Below are positions 1-9,430 of a DNA stretch of 15,000 bases, one piece after another; position 1 is the first letter of the stretch; every line of letters begins with the position of its first letter. The stretch is taken from the NCBI GenBank assembly GCA_015478945.1, contig JABUQX010103464.1, forward strand, positions 15,001-30,000, in the 5' to 3' direction. A model generated the notes under the pieces. It saw nothing but the letters and a program-made list of their open reading frames with translations, did no database searches and had not been told where the DNA came from. The stretch is from Trachelipus rathkii. Its lineage: Eukaryota; Arthropoda; Malacostraca; Isopoda; Trachelipodidae. The position numbers were made by a program, and so were the translations under genes.

Positions 1-780
1 ACTAGGCCATCCACGTTCCTCTAACGGCTTTGAAAACTCATCAAGAAAAGAAATTGTAATTGCCTTATGTCTTTTCATTTTACATTAATTCCCTTGCGAG
101 GCATTCTCATTCCTTCATTAACATAAAGCAAAAATTCTGTTGCAACTTCCAAAGTGTTTGAAAATTTTTCATCGTATTTGCTTGAAAATCTTTCAAAACA
201 AACATCACAATTTCAATATGATTAAGAGCAGTTGCTGTCACTAATTATGAAGACTAAAATATATTACACAATGCAAGAGTGAATGAGAATAAAATTGAAG
301 TCATAAATAAACTTATAACAAATATGCTTTTGATTACAAATTTCAAAAAAATCTTGAGTTTTTTGAAGAAGGTTTAATATCTTGATCCATTCAATTTCTC
401 TAGATCGTATCAATCCATCGTAACTTTCCACCAACCTTGTTTCCCCCATTCGTGGGATTTTGTCCATTTCGTGTCTGGAAAAATTTTTCCTATTTTTTTT
501 TATATTAAAATAGTAGTCTGCCTTGGCTATCTAAAATAGTATCTAGTTGCATTCGCTGTGCCACAAAGTTTCTAATATGTTGTTCTTCACATGGAAGCAA
601 ACGGCAGTGAACATATATAAAACGGCTAGATATTTTCGACAACTAAAACAAATCTAAAACTTTTTTTCATTGCTTTTGCACTAGCATATCGTTGTCCAAT
701 CCGAAAGTAACTTTTTGTTTCAGCGTTCTTAGTATTGCTCCCGCCAAAGATTCTCTTTTAATGCTTCCAACAGCCACTTA
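1..780 (-). pseudogene. hAT transposase relic (DUF4371/ZMYM1-like), 5'-truncated by window edge
   Basis: This is a broken transposase of the hAT superfamily, read on the minus strand from about 780 down to 1. Seen in the sequence: a fragment like RIGQRYASAKAMK (668-703) resembles the family's RGQxYDxAxxM block. A block containing GETRLVESYDGLIRS (below 467) resembles the conserved ETRWxERHDAxxxF block. RMPRKGINVK (81-110), followed after a frameshift by KAITISFLDEFSKPLEERG (1-77), resembles the KMPR...YYRxxIxIPFLDxLxxxLxxRF region before the C-terminal dimerisation domain. The blocks are in the expected order but in different frames, with stop codons between them, so the copy is inactive. The C-terminal dimerisation domain would lie beyond the left edge. 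The N-terminal part above 780 is not recognisable. The family call rests on remembered motif spacing, not an alignment. Confidence 0.6.
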
Positions 781-1112
<332 letters not shown>

Positions 1113-1188
1113 AATCATAGAAGGCAAATTGCTAATTTTTTTTGTAATGGAGACATACCTCTGAGACATGTGGAATCGAAGTGAAAAG

Positions 1189-1206
1189 TTTTTTTTTTTT
1201 TTTTTT
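1189..1206. repeat. Poly-T run
   Basis: An 18-base run of T between the (AT)n tract and the second hAT relic. Its length may not be exact if the assembly comes from noisy long reads. Confidence 0.9.
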
Positions 1207-1327
1207 GTAAAATGAAAAAATTGACCGAGACTTTAAAAATTTGAAGTTTCTTGATTTATAGATTCAGAAGTTTTATATCTACAAGCACTTTCTGAACCAA
1301 GAATTGGATTAAAACTTGGATTAAAAC

Positions 1328-2545
1328 ATGAAAATGAGGTTGAGGGAAATCGATGCTATATCAAGGCACTTGTTGACGTTATACTTGTGCCTGGAAACGT
1401 CAAAAGCGTTCCTTTGGTGGACATCACATGAATGCAGCTCTAAAAAGGGAAATTTTTTTAAAAATTTTATGAGATTTTGCCAATACTATAAAAAACTTTC
1501 AAATAATTTCCAGAGACATCCGAGTTATTGTACCAAGAATAATTAAAAAAGAAAATCAAAGACATAATAGCTAATTTACTATTCAAGGTAATAGTTAAAG
1601 AAGTTTGCTTATGTGGATTTTTCTCGTTGATCATGTCTAAGTAATTTCAAAGAAGAATAATTATCAGTGGCCATATGTTTCGTCATAGGGCTTAGATGTG
1701 GAAGAGCGATTCTTGGGTTTCCTGAATTGATCCACCTTTAGGGACTCCAATTGTTTAAATTAAAGTTTACTGGTATACCAAAACTCGCACAAAATTACGA
1801 TGGATGCAGGGTCACTGTCAACGATTTACGTTCTCCAAGCAAAGCTAAATGAAATCCACCCCCAAAAGACAAAACCCACCTACATTCATTGTAGTCGTAG
1901 ATTCTTGTTTGAAAGTTTAAACTGCAAATGCATTTTTCAATTAATTGGAAGCGTTACATGTTCATATCCAACTTCAGAAAGCTCGTACAATTCTTAACAT
2001 CAAAACAAGCTTTTGAAATAGGAAGTTTGAGTAGCACTATATGTAATTGTCGTCATGAAATTGTAAAGCTGTATTAAACAATTATGAAATAATTAAAGAG
2101 ATTCTGGAAGAAATCAATAATGCTCATGAAAAAGATTCAGTGGAGATGATTGGGATTCTGACTTGAATCACAAAACCAAATTTTATTGTTAGTTTATTAG
2201 AGTTTCACTCAATATTAAAATACTTAAGAATGTGCTGAGCAAGTATTTTAAACGTAAGGATGCAACTCTTGGTCAAACGAGTGAATTAATAAAGAGCACT
2301 ATTGCTACTTTAGAGAAGAGAATGAACCAATTTGACAATTTGAAACGAAATAAAAAACTCCTCAGAAAACCATGAAATTTCTCTAGAACTGTTCGCATTT
2401 AAAAAAAAAAAATGAAAACAGTCTGATTATAATAATGAAGGATTGCCTGACAGAGTCCATTATCGAAGAAGGTAACCTGGTGAACCTGCCATTAGACATA
2501 CAAACAAACCTTCTGAATATTGGAAAACGAACGTCAATTATTAAG
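1328..2545 (+). pseudogene. hAT transposase relic (DUF4371/ZMYM1-like), multiply frameshifted
   Basis: A second decayed hAT transposase, on the plus strand. Blocks seen in the expected order: SKKGNFFKNFMRFCQYYKKL (about 1437-1496), matching the family's GNFLxLLxLLAxYDxxL block; a weak FLVDxxxxISKK segment (about 1621-1660), matching the DETxDISxKEQ region; QNYDG (1790-1804), matching the GQxYDGA block; then, after a frameshift, LQAKLNEIHPQ and YIHCSRRFLFESLNC (YIHC at 1881-1892), matching the YVHCxxHxLNLxL block; YEIIKEILEEIN (from 2083) and KPNFIVSLLEFHSILKYLR (2173-2229) in one frame with one stop between them; and PGEPAIRHTNKPSEYWKTNV (2476-2535), matching the R...YYRxxVF block. Stops and frame changes show it is inactive. 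It is not a copy of the 1-780 relic: the corresponding blocks differ clearly. Confidence 0.7.
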
Positions 2546-2895
2546 TAACTTTATGGTGTTTTAAAGGTATGAGGAGATTATTCTATTGGTTATATGTTAT
2601 CTATATGTTTAAAGATTGAGGTGGGGATGAGAGAATGTTTTAGATGTTTGAATAGTTTAGAATGATTTGCATTTGCAAACCTTCGAAGCAGATGTCCTGA
2701 TGAGCTTGGACCCAATTTACTCAGTTGGTCTGTGAAAAGTTTTTACGCTAATGCGAAGTATTAAAGACATGGTAAAGGAAAACGAGGACAGCTTCTCAAT
2801 TTGTTCCGCTATTTAACAGTGAGATGTCAACTTAATAAATCAGAATGTTAAAGCAGGACAGAGATATTTTTTGCAGGATAGCACTGAAGTTCAAG

Positions 2896-2898
<3 letters not shown>
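2546..2898. other. No recognised gene; possible 3' remainder of hAT relic
   Basis: Moderately AT-rich, non-repetitive sequence. Short open stretches on the plus strand (around 2690-2790) could be the eroded C-terminal part of the upstream hAT relic, but I cannot identify the dimerisation-domain motifs. Confidence 0.3.
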
Positions 2899-2983
<85 letters not shown>

Positions 2984-3023
2984 TAATATTAATATATATA
3001 TATATAATATAATATATATATAT

Positions 3024-3056
<33 letters not shown>
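2899..3056. repeat. (AT)n microsatellite at left edge of palindrome
   Basis: About 158 bp of TA/AT repeat with scattered one-base interruptions. It abuts the left tip of the giant palindrome at 3058. Its counterpart at 13261-13368 flanks the right tip, so any TA-type target duplication cannot be seen. Confidence 0.97.
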
Positions 3057-3098
3057 TAAAGTAGTAAGGGGCGCACAACTGACAGCCAAACTGAAAGC

Positions 3099-3124
3099 TG
3101 CCAGATTTGTCGCTAAATCTGGCA
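3099..3124. repeat. Subterminal hairpin, outer left
   Basis: TGCCAGATTT (3099-3108) and AAATCTGGCA (3115-3124) form a perfect 10-bp stem around the 6-base loop GTCGCT. It is followed by CCTAATCCGTTAA, which also follows the inner hairpin, so hairpin plus tail is a repeated module. Confidence 0.9.
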
Positions 3125-3210
3125 CCCTAATCCGTTAATTTTGCGCATTTTTGGCACTTTTTTACTAATTTTTACCATTTTTTAGGAATTTTGCTACTTT
3201 TTCAGCGTTA

Positions 3211-3238
3211 TTGCCAGATTTATCGCTAAATCTGGCAA
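3211..3238. repeat. Subterminal hairpin, inner left
   Basis: TTGCCAGATTT (3211-3221) and AAATCTGGCAA (3228-3238) form a perfect 11-bp stem with loop ATCGCT. It starts 112 bp inside the outer copy and carries the same CCTAATCCGTTAA tail. Confidence 0.9.
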
Positions 3239-3334
3239 CCTAATCCGTTAAATTTGACCTTTTTTAGCATTTTTTGGCACTTTTTAGCATTTTTAGCTAC
3301 TTTTTTTAGTATTCTGTCCATAATTCAGGTCAAG

Positions 3335-3510
3335 ATCCCCAACTCCGGAGGATTTTGGGGATTTTTCCCATTGACAGCCCTGCACGTCGAAGGAAAAGAA
3401 ATGAAAACCATTTTCGGAGGTTTTGGAAATTCCAGTCATGTCGGCAGCTGACTTGGAAGCCTGCAGCCCGCAGCCCGCAGCCCATCGCCGGCCGTCTCGA
3501 GTCTGTAAAC
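3335..3510 (+). repeat. GC-rich block of left arm with GCAGCCC heptamer repeat
   Basis: A GC-rich island in an AT-rich arm. It opens with an inverted repeat, ATCCCCAA (3335-3342) against TTGGGGAT (3355-3362), with CTCCGGAG at its centre, and ends with three exact GCAGCCC heptamers (3463-3483) and CATCGCCGGCCGTCTCGAG. About 26 bp just before the heptamers (roughly 3436-3461) have no counterpart in the right arm. Short open frames here (3254-3451, 3355-3579) look conserved between arms only because the DNA is; they differ in frame after the heptamer region. Confidence 0.8.
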
Positions 3511-3519
3511 ATTCGATTG

Positions 3520-4080
3520 CTATTTTATTTTATAAGTTTCATTTTTACATTTATTCTTTGTGTTTATTTTTCAATTTAAATTTTTATTATTTTATTTATT
3601 TTTAATTTTATTTTAAGAAATTATTTTGTTTTAATTTTTTATTTTTTTTAATTTTAATTTTTATTATTTTATTTATTTTAATTTTTATTTTAAGAAATTA
3701 TTTTGTTTTAATTTGTTTTATTTTTTATTTATTTATTTTAATTTTACTTATTTAAATTTATTTTTCAAACTTTATTTTCATAGTTTTTTTTTTATTTTTT
3801 TTTTTTTTTTTTTTTTTTTTTTATTTATTTATTTTAATTTTACTTATTTAAATTTATTTTCAAACTTTATTTTTATAAGTTTCATTTTACATTTATACTT
3901 TGTGTTTAATTTTTTATTTATTTATTTTAATTTTACTTATTTGAATTTATTTTTACACTTTGTTTAATTTTTTATTTATTTATTTTATTTTACTTATTTA
4001 AATTTATTTTACACTTTTTTTTAATTTTTTTTCAAATTTTTATTATTTTATTTATTTTTTATTATTTTTTGTTTTATTTG
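3520..4080 (+). repeat. T-rich imperfect tandem region (left arm)
   Basis: Runs of TTTATTTATTTTAATTTTA and variants, organised as imperfect units of roughly 60-95 bp that contain ACTTATTTAAATTTATTTT and ACACTTTGTGTTTAATTTT. Units start near 3725, 3826, 3915 and 3970. A near-pure T tract lies at 3784-3822. The phenylalanine-rich frames are low-complexity by-products. Confidence 0.75.
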
Positions 4081-6900
4081 CTTTAAACATTCTGTTTTGT
4101 ACTAAAAAATTTATTCTTTTCATGTTTATAACAAAAAATTTGCATTTTTACATACCCTAAAGCAGTAAATCAGTTAATGCAACTACCCACTCCACCTCTT
4201 ACCATCCATGAATCTATTGAATCTATTGATATATTGATCTATTGATTCAAGTTCATATTTTGTTTTAACATAACACAAAAACTTTATTATTTTTGTTTTG
4301 TTTTCTTTAAACATTTTGTTTTTTACTAAAAAATTTATTCTTTTTTATGTTTTAACAAAAAATTTGCATTTTACATAAACACCATATACAAAGCTAATAA
4401 CTTATTCAGTTTTTAACTCAAACGCCTCTCCAGCCACCCTTCCACACCCATCCATGATCTAATTGAATCTATTGATTCAAGTTATATTTTTAAATTAAAT
4501 TTGTTATGTTTTACATACCCCTAAAGCAGTAATCAGTAAATCATAAAGCAGTAAACCAGTAAAGCAGTAAATCAGTAAATCATAAGCAGTAAATCAGTAA
4601 ATTCAGTTAAATCAGTAAAAATCAGTAAAGCAGTAAATCAGTAATAGCACCCATAAGCAGTAAATCAGTAAATCAACAGTCATCCAGCCACCCTCCTACC
4701 CTTGCCATGATCTATTTAAAAAAAGATCTAATTGATCTATTTGATCTATGATTCAAGTCATACTTTTTTTGTTAAAATTGTTGTTAACCATACCCTAAAA
4801 GCAGTTAATCGTAAATCAGTAATCAAATTAACCATCCAGTCCCACCCCTCCTACCCTTCCATGATCTATTGATCTATTGATCTATTGATTCAAGTCATAT
4901 TTTTTGTTAAAATTGTTATGTTTTACATACCCTAAAAGCAGTAAATCGTAAATCAGTTATTCAAACTACCCTCCACCACCCTCCTTCTATGATCTATTGA
5001 TCTTATTGATTCAAGTCATATTTGTATAACAACAAAGCTTTTATTTATTTTGTTTTTTTTTCTTTAAAACATTTGTTTTTACTAAAAAATTTATTCTTTT
5101 TATGTTTATAACTTAAAAAAAATTACTTTTTTACATACCTAAAGCAGTTAAATCAGTAAATCAGTAATCAAACTACCCTCTCCACCACCCTTCTTCATGA
5201 TCTAATTGATTATGATCTATTGACCTATTGATCTATTGATTAAAGTCATATTTTTTTTATTAAAATTGTTAGTTTTACATACCCTAAAAGCAGTAAAATC
5301 AGTAAACAAGTAAATCAATAACCCCCACCATCTATCCTCCTATACATCCATAATCTATTGATCTATTGAGTTCTATTGATCCATTGATCTACTGGATTCA
5401 AGTCATTTTTATTAAAATTTGTTATGTTTTACATACCGTTAAAGCAGTAAATCAGTAAATCAGTAAATCAAAACTGTCCCTCCAGTCTATCCTCCAACCC
5501 ATTCGTGATCTATTGATCTTTGATCTATTGATCAAGTTTATATTTTTTATTAAAACAGGTTGTTTTACATACCCTAAAGCAGTAAAATCAGTAAAGCAGT
5601 AAATCAGTAAATCAGTAAATCAAACTGCCTCCAGTCACCCTCCTACCCATTCGTGATCTATTAATCTATTGATCTATAGATCTATTATCTATTGATTTTA
5701 TTGATCCAAGTCATATTTTTGTATAACAACACAAAACCTTTTATTTATTTTTGTTTTGTTTTCTTTAAACATTTTGTTTTTACTAAAAAATTTAATCTTT
5801 TTATGTTTATTAATTTATACCTGTACATTTTTTACAATACCCTAATTCTTTTATACGATCCCATTTTTCTTTATTAGAAACACCCACTATATAACAACAC
5901 GACAAAACTTTTATTATTTATTGTATTTTTCTTTCAATTTATAGTTTCTAACAAATTATTCTTTTTAAAGTTAATAACGTCACAACGTTATAGTTTTACA
6001 TAAATAAAGCAGTAAATCAAAGTAAAATCAGTTAATCATAAACCATCCAGTCTACCCACTACCCAACATGAATCTAATTGATTCTATTGATCTAATGATC
6101 TATGATCTATTTATTCAAGTCATATTTTGTATTAAAATAGTTATGTTTTACATACCCCTAAAGCAGTAAATAGTAAATCAAAACTACATCCAGCCACCCT
6201 CCTACCTTCATGATCTATTGATCTATTGATCTAATGATATATTACTCTCAAGTTCTATTGATTCAAATCATATTTGTGAATAACATAACACAAAAACTTT
6301 ATTTACTTTGTTTTGTTTCTTTAAACAAACGTCAACTTAAATATATTGTTTGCTATTTTATTTTTTATAGTTTCATTTTTATAAAGTTTTATAAGTTCAT
6401 TCTTTTTGTTTTTTTAATTTTTGCTTTCATTTAATTTTTTTTTTTAATTACTTTTCAAATTTTATTATTTATTTTTATTTATTTTTGTTTTATTTGCTTA
6501 AAACATTTTGTTTTTACTAAAAAATTTTGCTTTTCATGTTTATAACGTAAAAAATTTGCATTTTTACATACCCTAAATCAGTAAATCAGTAAATCAAACC
6601 GCCCACTCTATCCTCCTCCCCATTCGTGATTGATCTATTGATCTATTGATCTTTTTATCCAAGCATATTTTGTATAACATAACACAAAAACTTTTATTTA
6701 TTTTGTTTTTACTAAAAAAATTATTCTTTTTATGTTTATAACTTAAATTTTTTACATTTTTACATACCTAAAGCAGTAAATCAGTAAATCAGTCAATCAA
6801 ACTGCCATCCAGCCACCCTCCTACCCATTCGTGATCTATTGATCTATTGATTCAAGGCATATTATAAGTATCTTTTTGTATAAACATAACATAAAAATAA
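4080..6900 (+). repeat. Complex satellite array, left arm (~13 units)
   Basis: Each unit reads: ACATACCCTAAA; an octamer repeat of AAATCAGT with the variant AAAGCAGT; a C-rich stretch like CCAGCCACCCTCCTACCC; ATTCGTGATCTATT leading into a second octamer repeat, TGATCTAT; TTCAAGTCATA; and a spacer. The spacer is either short (GTTAAAATTGTTATGTTTT type, unit about 130-150 bp) or long (with ACACAAAAACTTTTATT and ACTAAAAAATTTATTCTTTT, unit up to about 280 bp). TGATCTAT blocks occur near 4205, 4454, 4711, 4862, 4990, 5199, 5349, 5506, 5655, 6067, 6208, 6628 and 6832. No coding potential is seen. Confidence 0.85.
4530..4680 (+). repeat. Expanded AAATCAGT/AAAGCAGT octamer tract (left arm)
   Basis: One satellite unit carries a much longer run of the CAGTAAAT-type octamer than its neighbours, mixing AAATCAGT and AAAGCAGT. 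It is the mirror partner of the cleaner run at 11640-11785. Confidence 0.75.
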
Positions 6901-6911
6901 ATTCTTTGCTT

Positions 6912-7016
6912 TAGCTGTTGTTGTTGAAATGTTGCGTTTGTTGTTACATTTGCTGCAGTTGCTGATGTTGTTGTTGCTGAAATGTTGCGTTTGTTGTTGT
7001 TGTTGAAATGTTGCGT

Positions 7017-7057
<41 letters not shown>
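6912..7057. repeat. (TTG)n tract with interspersed motif, left arm
   Basis: A TTG-repeat tract, pure at 7013-7057, containing three copies of GAAATGTTGCGTTTG and a CTGCAGTTGCTGATG segment. The minus-strand frame across it (Thr/Gln/Asn-rich) is a repeat translation. Confidence 0.9.
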
Positions 7058-7069
7058 AAATATATCATA

Positions 7070-7297
7070 CGTTCAAGTTAAATGAAAATATACAACACTT
7101 TTTCAAACATATCTCTAAAATATTAATGTTAATTTTACATTAACATTGTAATATTGAAAATTAAACAAAAATATATATCATCCTACCCTAACTGACATAC
7201 AGCATTCATTAACAAGGTAACTAAAATTAGAAGTTTCAACTTACCAGGAGAAGTAGGCATAGCAATCTCAATCTTTACTATACACAACCGATCAAAA

Positions 7298-7298
<1 letters not shown>
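7070..7298 (+). repeat. Low-copy segment of left arm, no gene seen
   Basis: Non-tandem AT-rich sequence matching the reverse complement of about 9004-9250 (for example ATATCTCTAAAATATTAATG). No coding or RNA feature is recognised. Confidence 0.7.

Positions 7299-7390
<92 letters not shown>
7299..7390. repeat. (ATT)n microsatellite
   Basis: About 30 uninterrupted ATT units, mirrored by (TAA)n at 8920-9003 in the right arm. Confidence 0.97.
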
Positions 7391-7392
<2 letters not shown>

Positions 7393-7434
7393 CACTATAT
7401 TATGTTTATTAACTAATAGCAAAACCTAATACCA

Positions 7435-7465
7435 TACACACATACACACACATACACACACACAC
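7435..7465. repeat. (CA)n microsatellite
   Basis: An interrupted CA repeat (ACACACATACACACAC pattern), mirrored by (TG)n at 8815-8846. Confidence 0.95.
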
Positions 7466-8032
7466 TAATTATAGACACTTTACTTATACATTAGCCATGC
7501 AGTCATCGTATTAACTTACTGATCACATGACTGCTATTTCTATGATGTAAAGCAAAGATGTGTAAATTTTTCTAAGCGGTCGTTGGAAGATATTTATATT
7601 TTTTTCACATATTAATATAAACATTTCGTTTTGTTATGTATTTTCTTTTACGTTTCATTATCTTTTATATTTATATTTTGTTTAAAGTTAGTTATTTATT
7701 ATTTTGAGCTGAACTCAGGGTTTTTACCCAAAAGGGATTTAGCCCGCCAAAGGGTTTGTTGGTTCCTAGAAGGTTTTAAAATATTTGATAGATCATTTTT
7801 GATGGTTCAATCGATTTTATCGATGTTTTTTACCCCTATATCGATGTTTAAATCGTCTTTCTATGTGCTCTGGTTGGATTTTTACATTGAAAAATATAAT
7901 CGAATGAAAATTATTAATAACATTCGTTCGATATATCGCTGTAGTTACAGAGCGATATTGGAGGGGACTGGAATCCTGGAAGGATTCCAGAACCTGGAAA
8001 CTGAAAGTGACTTCCTGGAAACTGAAACTGGA
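7466..8032 (+). repeat. Inner low-copy segment of left arm
   Basis: The least repetitive part of the arm. An open frame at 7631-8062 (143 codons) crosses it but ends in the (AT)n core, has no recognisable domain, and is interrupted in the right-arm copy by several one-base indels, so I do not call it a gene. Three ATCGAT sites lie at 7810-7845 and a CGATATATCG palindrome at 7929-7938. The inner edge (7962-8032) is built of CCTGGAA/CTGGAAACTGAA repeats. Confidence 0.7.
7968..7990. repeat. Perfect 10-bp-stem hairpin at inner edge of left arm
   Basis: CTGGAATCCT (7968-7977) and AGGATTCCAG (7981-7990) flank a GGA loop. The right arm lacks the second half here, so this hairpin is specific to the left arm. 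Confidence 0.85.
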
Positions 8033-8074
8033 ATATATATATATATACTATTATATATATAATATATATATATC

Positions 8075-8106
<32 letters not shown>

Positions 8107-8120
8107 TATATAATATATAT

Positions 8121-8171
<51 letters not shown>

Positions 8172-8272
8172 TATAAATATATATAATATATATATATTAT
8201 ATATTATATATATTATAATTATATATATATAATATATATATTTTTATATATATATATATTATATATATATAT
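8033..8272. repeat. (AT)n core at the centre of the palindrome
   Basis: About 240 bp of AT repeat with scattered interruptions (ATAATATA, TTTTTATATA), lying at the geometric centre of the palindrome (midpoint about 8159). It is the loop, or spacer, of the foldback structure. Confidence 0.97.
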
Positions 8273-8814
8273 TTCAGTTCCAGTTACCAGGTTCCGGTTT
8301 CCAGGATTCCAGGTTCCTCCAATATAGCTCTGTAACTACGGCGATATATCGAATGAATCTTATTAATAATTTTCTTTCGATTATATTTTTCAATGCTAAA
8401 TGTTAACCAGAGCACGTAGAAAGACGATTTAAACATCGATATAGGGGTAAAAAACATCGATAAATCGATTGAAACCTCAAAAATGATCTATCGATTATTT
8501 AAAACCTTCTTTAGAACAAAAAACCTTTGGCGGGCTAAGTCCCCTTTTGGGAAAAACCCTTGAGTTCAGGCTCAAAATAAATAAATAACTAACTTTAAAC
8601 AAAATATAAATATAAAGTATAATAGAAACGTAAAAGAAAATACATAACAAAACGAAATGTTTATATTAAATATGTGAAAAAATATAAATATCTTCCAACG
8701 ACGTTTAGAAAAATGTTACACATCTGCTTTACATCATAGAAATAGCAGTCATTTGATCAGTAAGTTAGTACGATGATTGCATGGCTAATGTATTAAGTAA
8801 AGTGTCTATAATTA
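8273..8814 (-). repeat. Inner low-copy segment of right arm
   Basis: The reverse-complement partner of 7466-8032. ATCGAT sites lie at 8435-8440, 8456-8461, 8464-8469 and 8490-8495, and the CGATATATCG palindrome is kept at 8342-8351. The CCTGGAA-type inner edge is shorter than in the left arm. No intact reading frame is shared with the left copy. Confidence 0.75.
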
Positions 8815-8846
8815 TTGTGTGTGTGTGTAATGTGTGTGTGTGTGTT
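8815..8846. repeat. (TG)n microsatellite
   Basis: An interrupted GT repeat, the mirror partner of the (CA)n tract at 7435-7465. Confidence 0.95.
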
Positions 8847-8919
8847 ATGGTAGTTTAGGTTTCTGTTATGCTCAGTAACGTCTATACTGATATATCATAA
8901 TAGTAATAAGAATAATTAA

Positions 8920-8920
8920 C

Positions 8921-8986
<66 letters not shown>

Positions 8987-9003
8987 AATAATAATAATAA
9001 TAT
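8920..9003. repeat. (TAA)n microsatellite
   Basis: A TAA repeat with one CAATA interruption near 8985, the mirror partner of (ATT)n at 7299-7390. Confidence 0.97.
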
Positions 9004-9250
9004 TTTGATCGGTTGTGTATAGTAAGATTGAGATCTGCTATTGCCACTACTTCTCCTGGTAAAGTTGAAAACTTCTAATTTTTTAGTTACTTGTTAAAAT
9101 GAATGTTGTGTTGAAGTTTGGCGAGGATTGATATATATTTTTGTTTAATTTTTAAAATTATATTGTGTATGTAAAATTAACCATTAATATTTTAGAGATA
9201 TGTTTGAAAAGTGTTGTATAATTTTCATTTAACTTGAACGTATGATATAT
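9004..9250 (-). repeat. Low-copy segment of right arm, no gene seen
   Basis: The reverse-complement partner of 7070-7298. No feature beyond the mirror match. Confidence 0.7.
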
Positions 9251-9253
9251 TTA

Positions 9254-9430
9254 ACAACAACAACGACAACAAAACACAACCAACAACAAACACAACAACA
9301 GCAGGCAACAACAGCAATGCAACATGTTTCAACAAACTAACAACAACGCAACATTTCAGACAACAACAACATCAGCAACTGCAGCAAATGTAACAACAAA
9401 CGCTACATTTCAGCATAACAGCTAAAGCAA
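9254..9430. repeat. (CAA)n degenerate tract, right arm
   Basis: The partner of the left TTG tract. It is more interrupted, with GCAACATTTCAG-type copies of the interspersed motif and no long pure CAA run. Confidence 0.9.

Larger units (their letters stand above)
3058..8032 (+). repeat. Left arm of giant inverted repeat
   Basis: About 4975 bp, tip outward at 3058, inner end at the (AT)n core. Order of modules: tip with two hairpins (3058-3335), GC-rich block (3335-3510), T-rich tandem region (3520-4080), complex satellite array (4080-6900), TTG tract (6912-7057), ATT tract (7299-7390), CA tract (7435-7465), inner segment (7466-8032). Confidence 0.9.

Noticed and set aside
3713..3967. Phe-rich frames in the T-rich regions (also 5692-5877, 6234-6434, 12165-12362)
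   Set aside because: Low-complexity translations with no domain and no conserved frame between arms.
4080..6900. CCCTAAA in each satellite unit as telomeric repeat
   Set aside because: It occurs once per unit inside ACATACCCTAAAGCAG, never in tandem, so it is not telomeric.
6862..7068. Thr/Asn/Gln-rich minus-strand frame
   Set aside because: A translation of the TTG/CAA tract; its right-arm counterpart is not open.
7631..8062. 143-codon plus-strand frame in the inner left arm
   Set aside because: It ends inside the (AT)n core, has no recognisable domain, and the right-arm copy is disrupted by several one-base indels, so there is no sign of selection on the frame.
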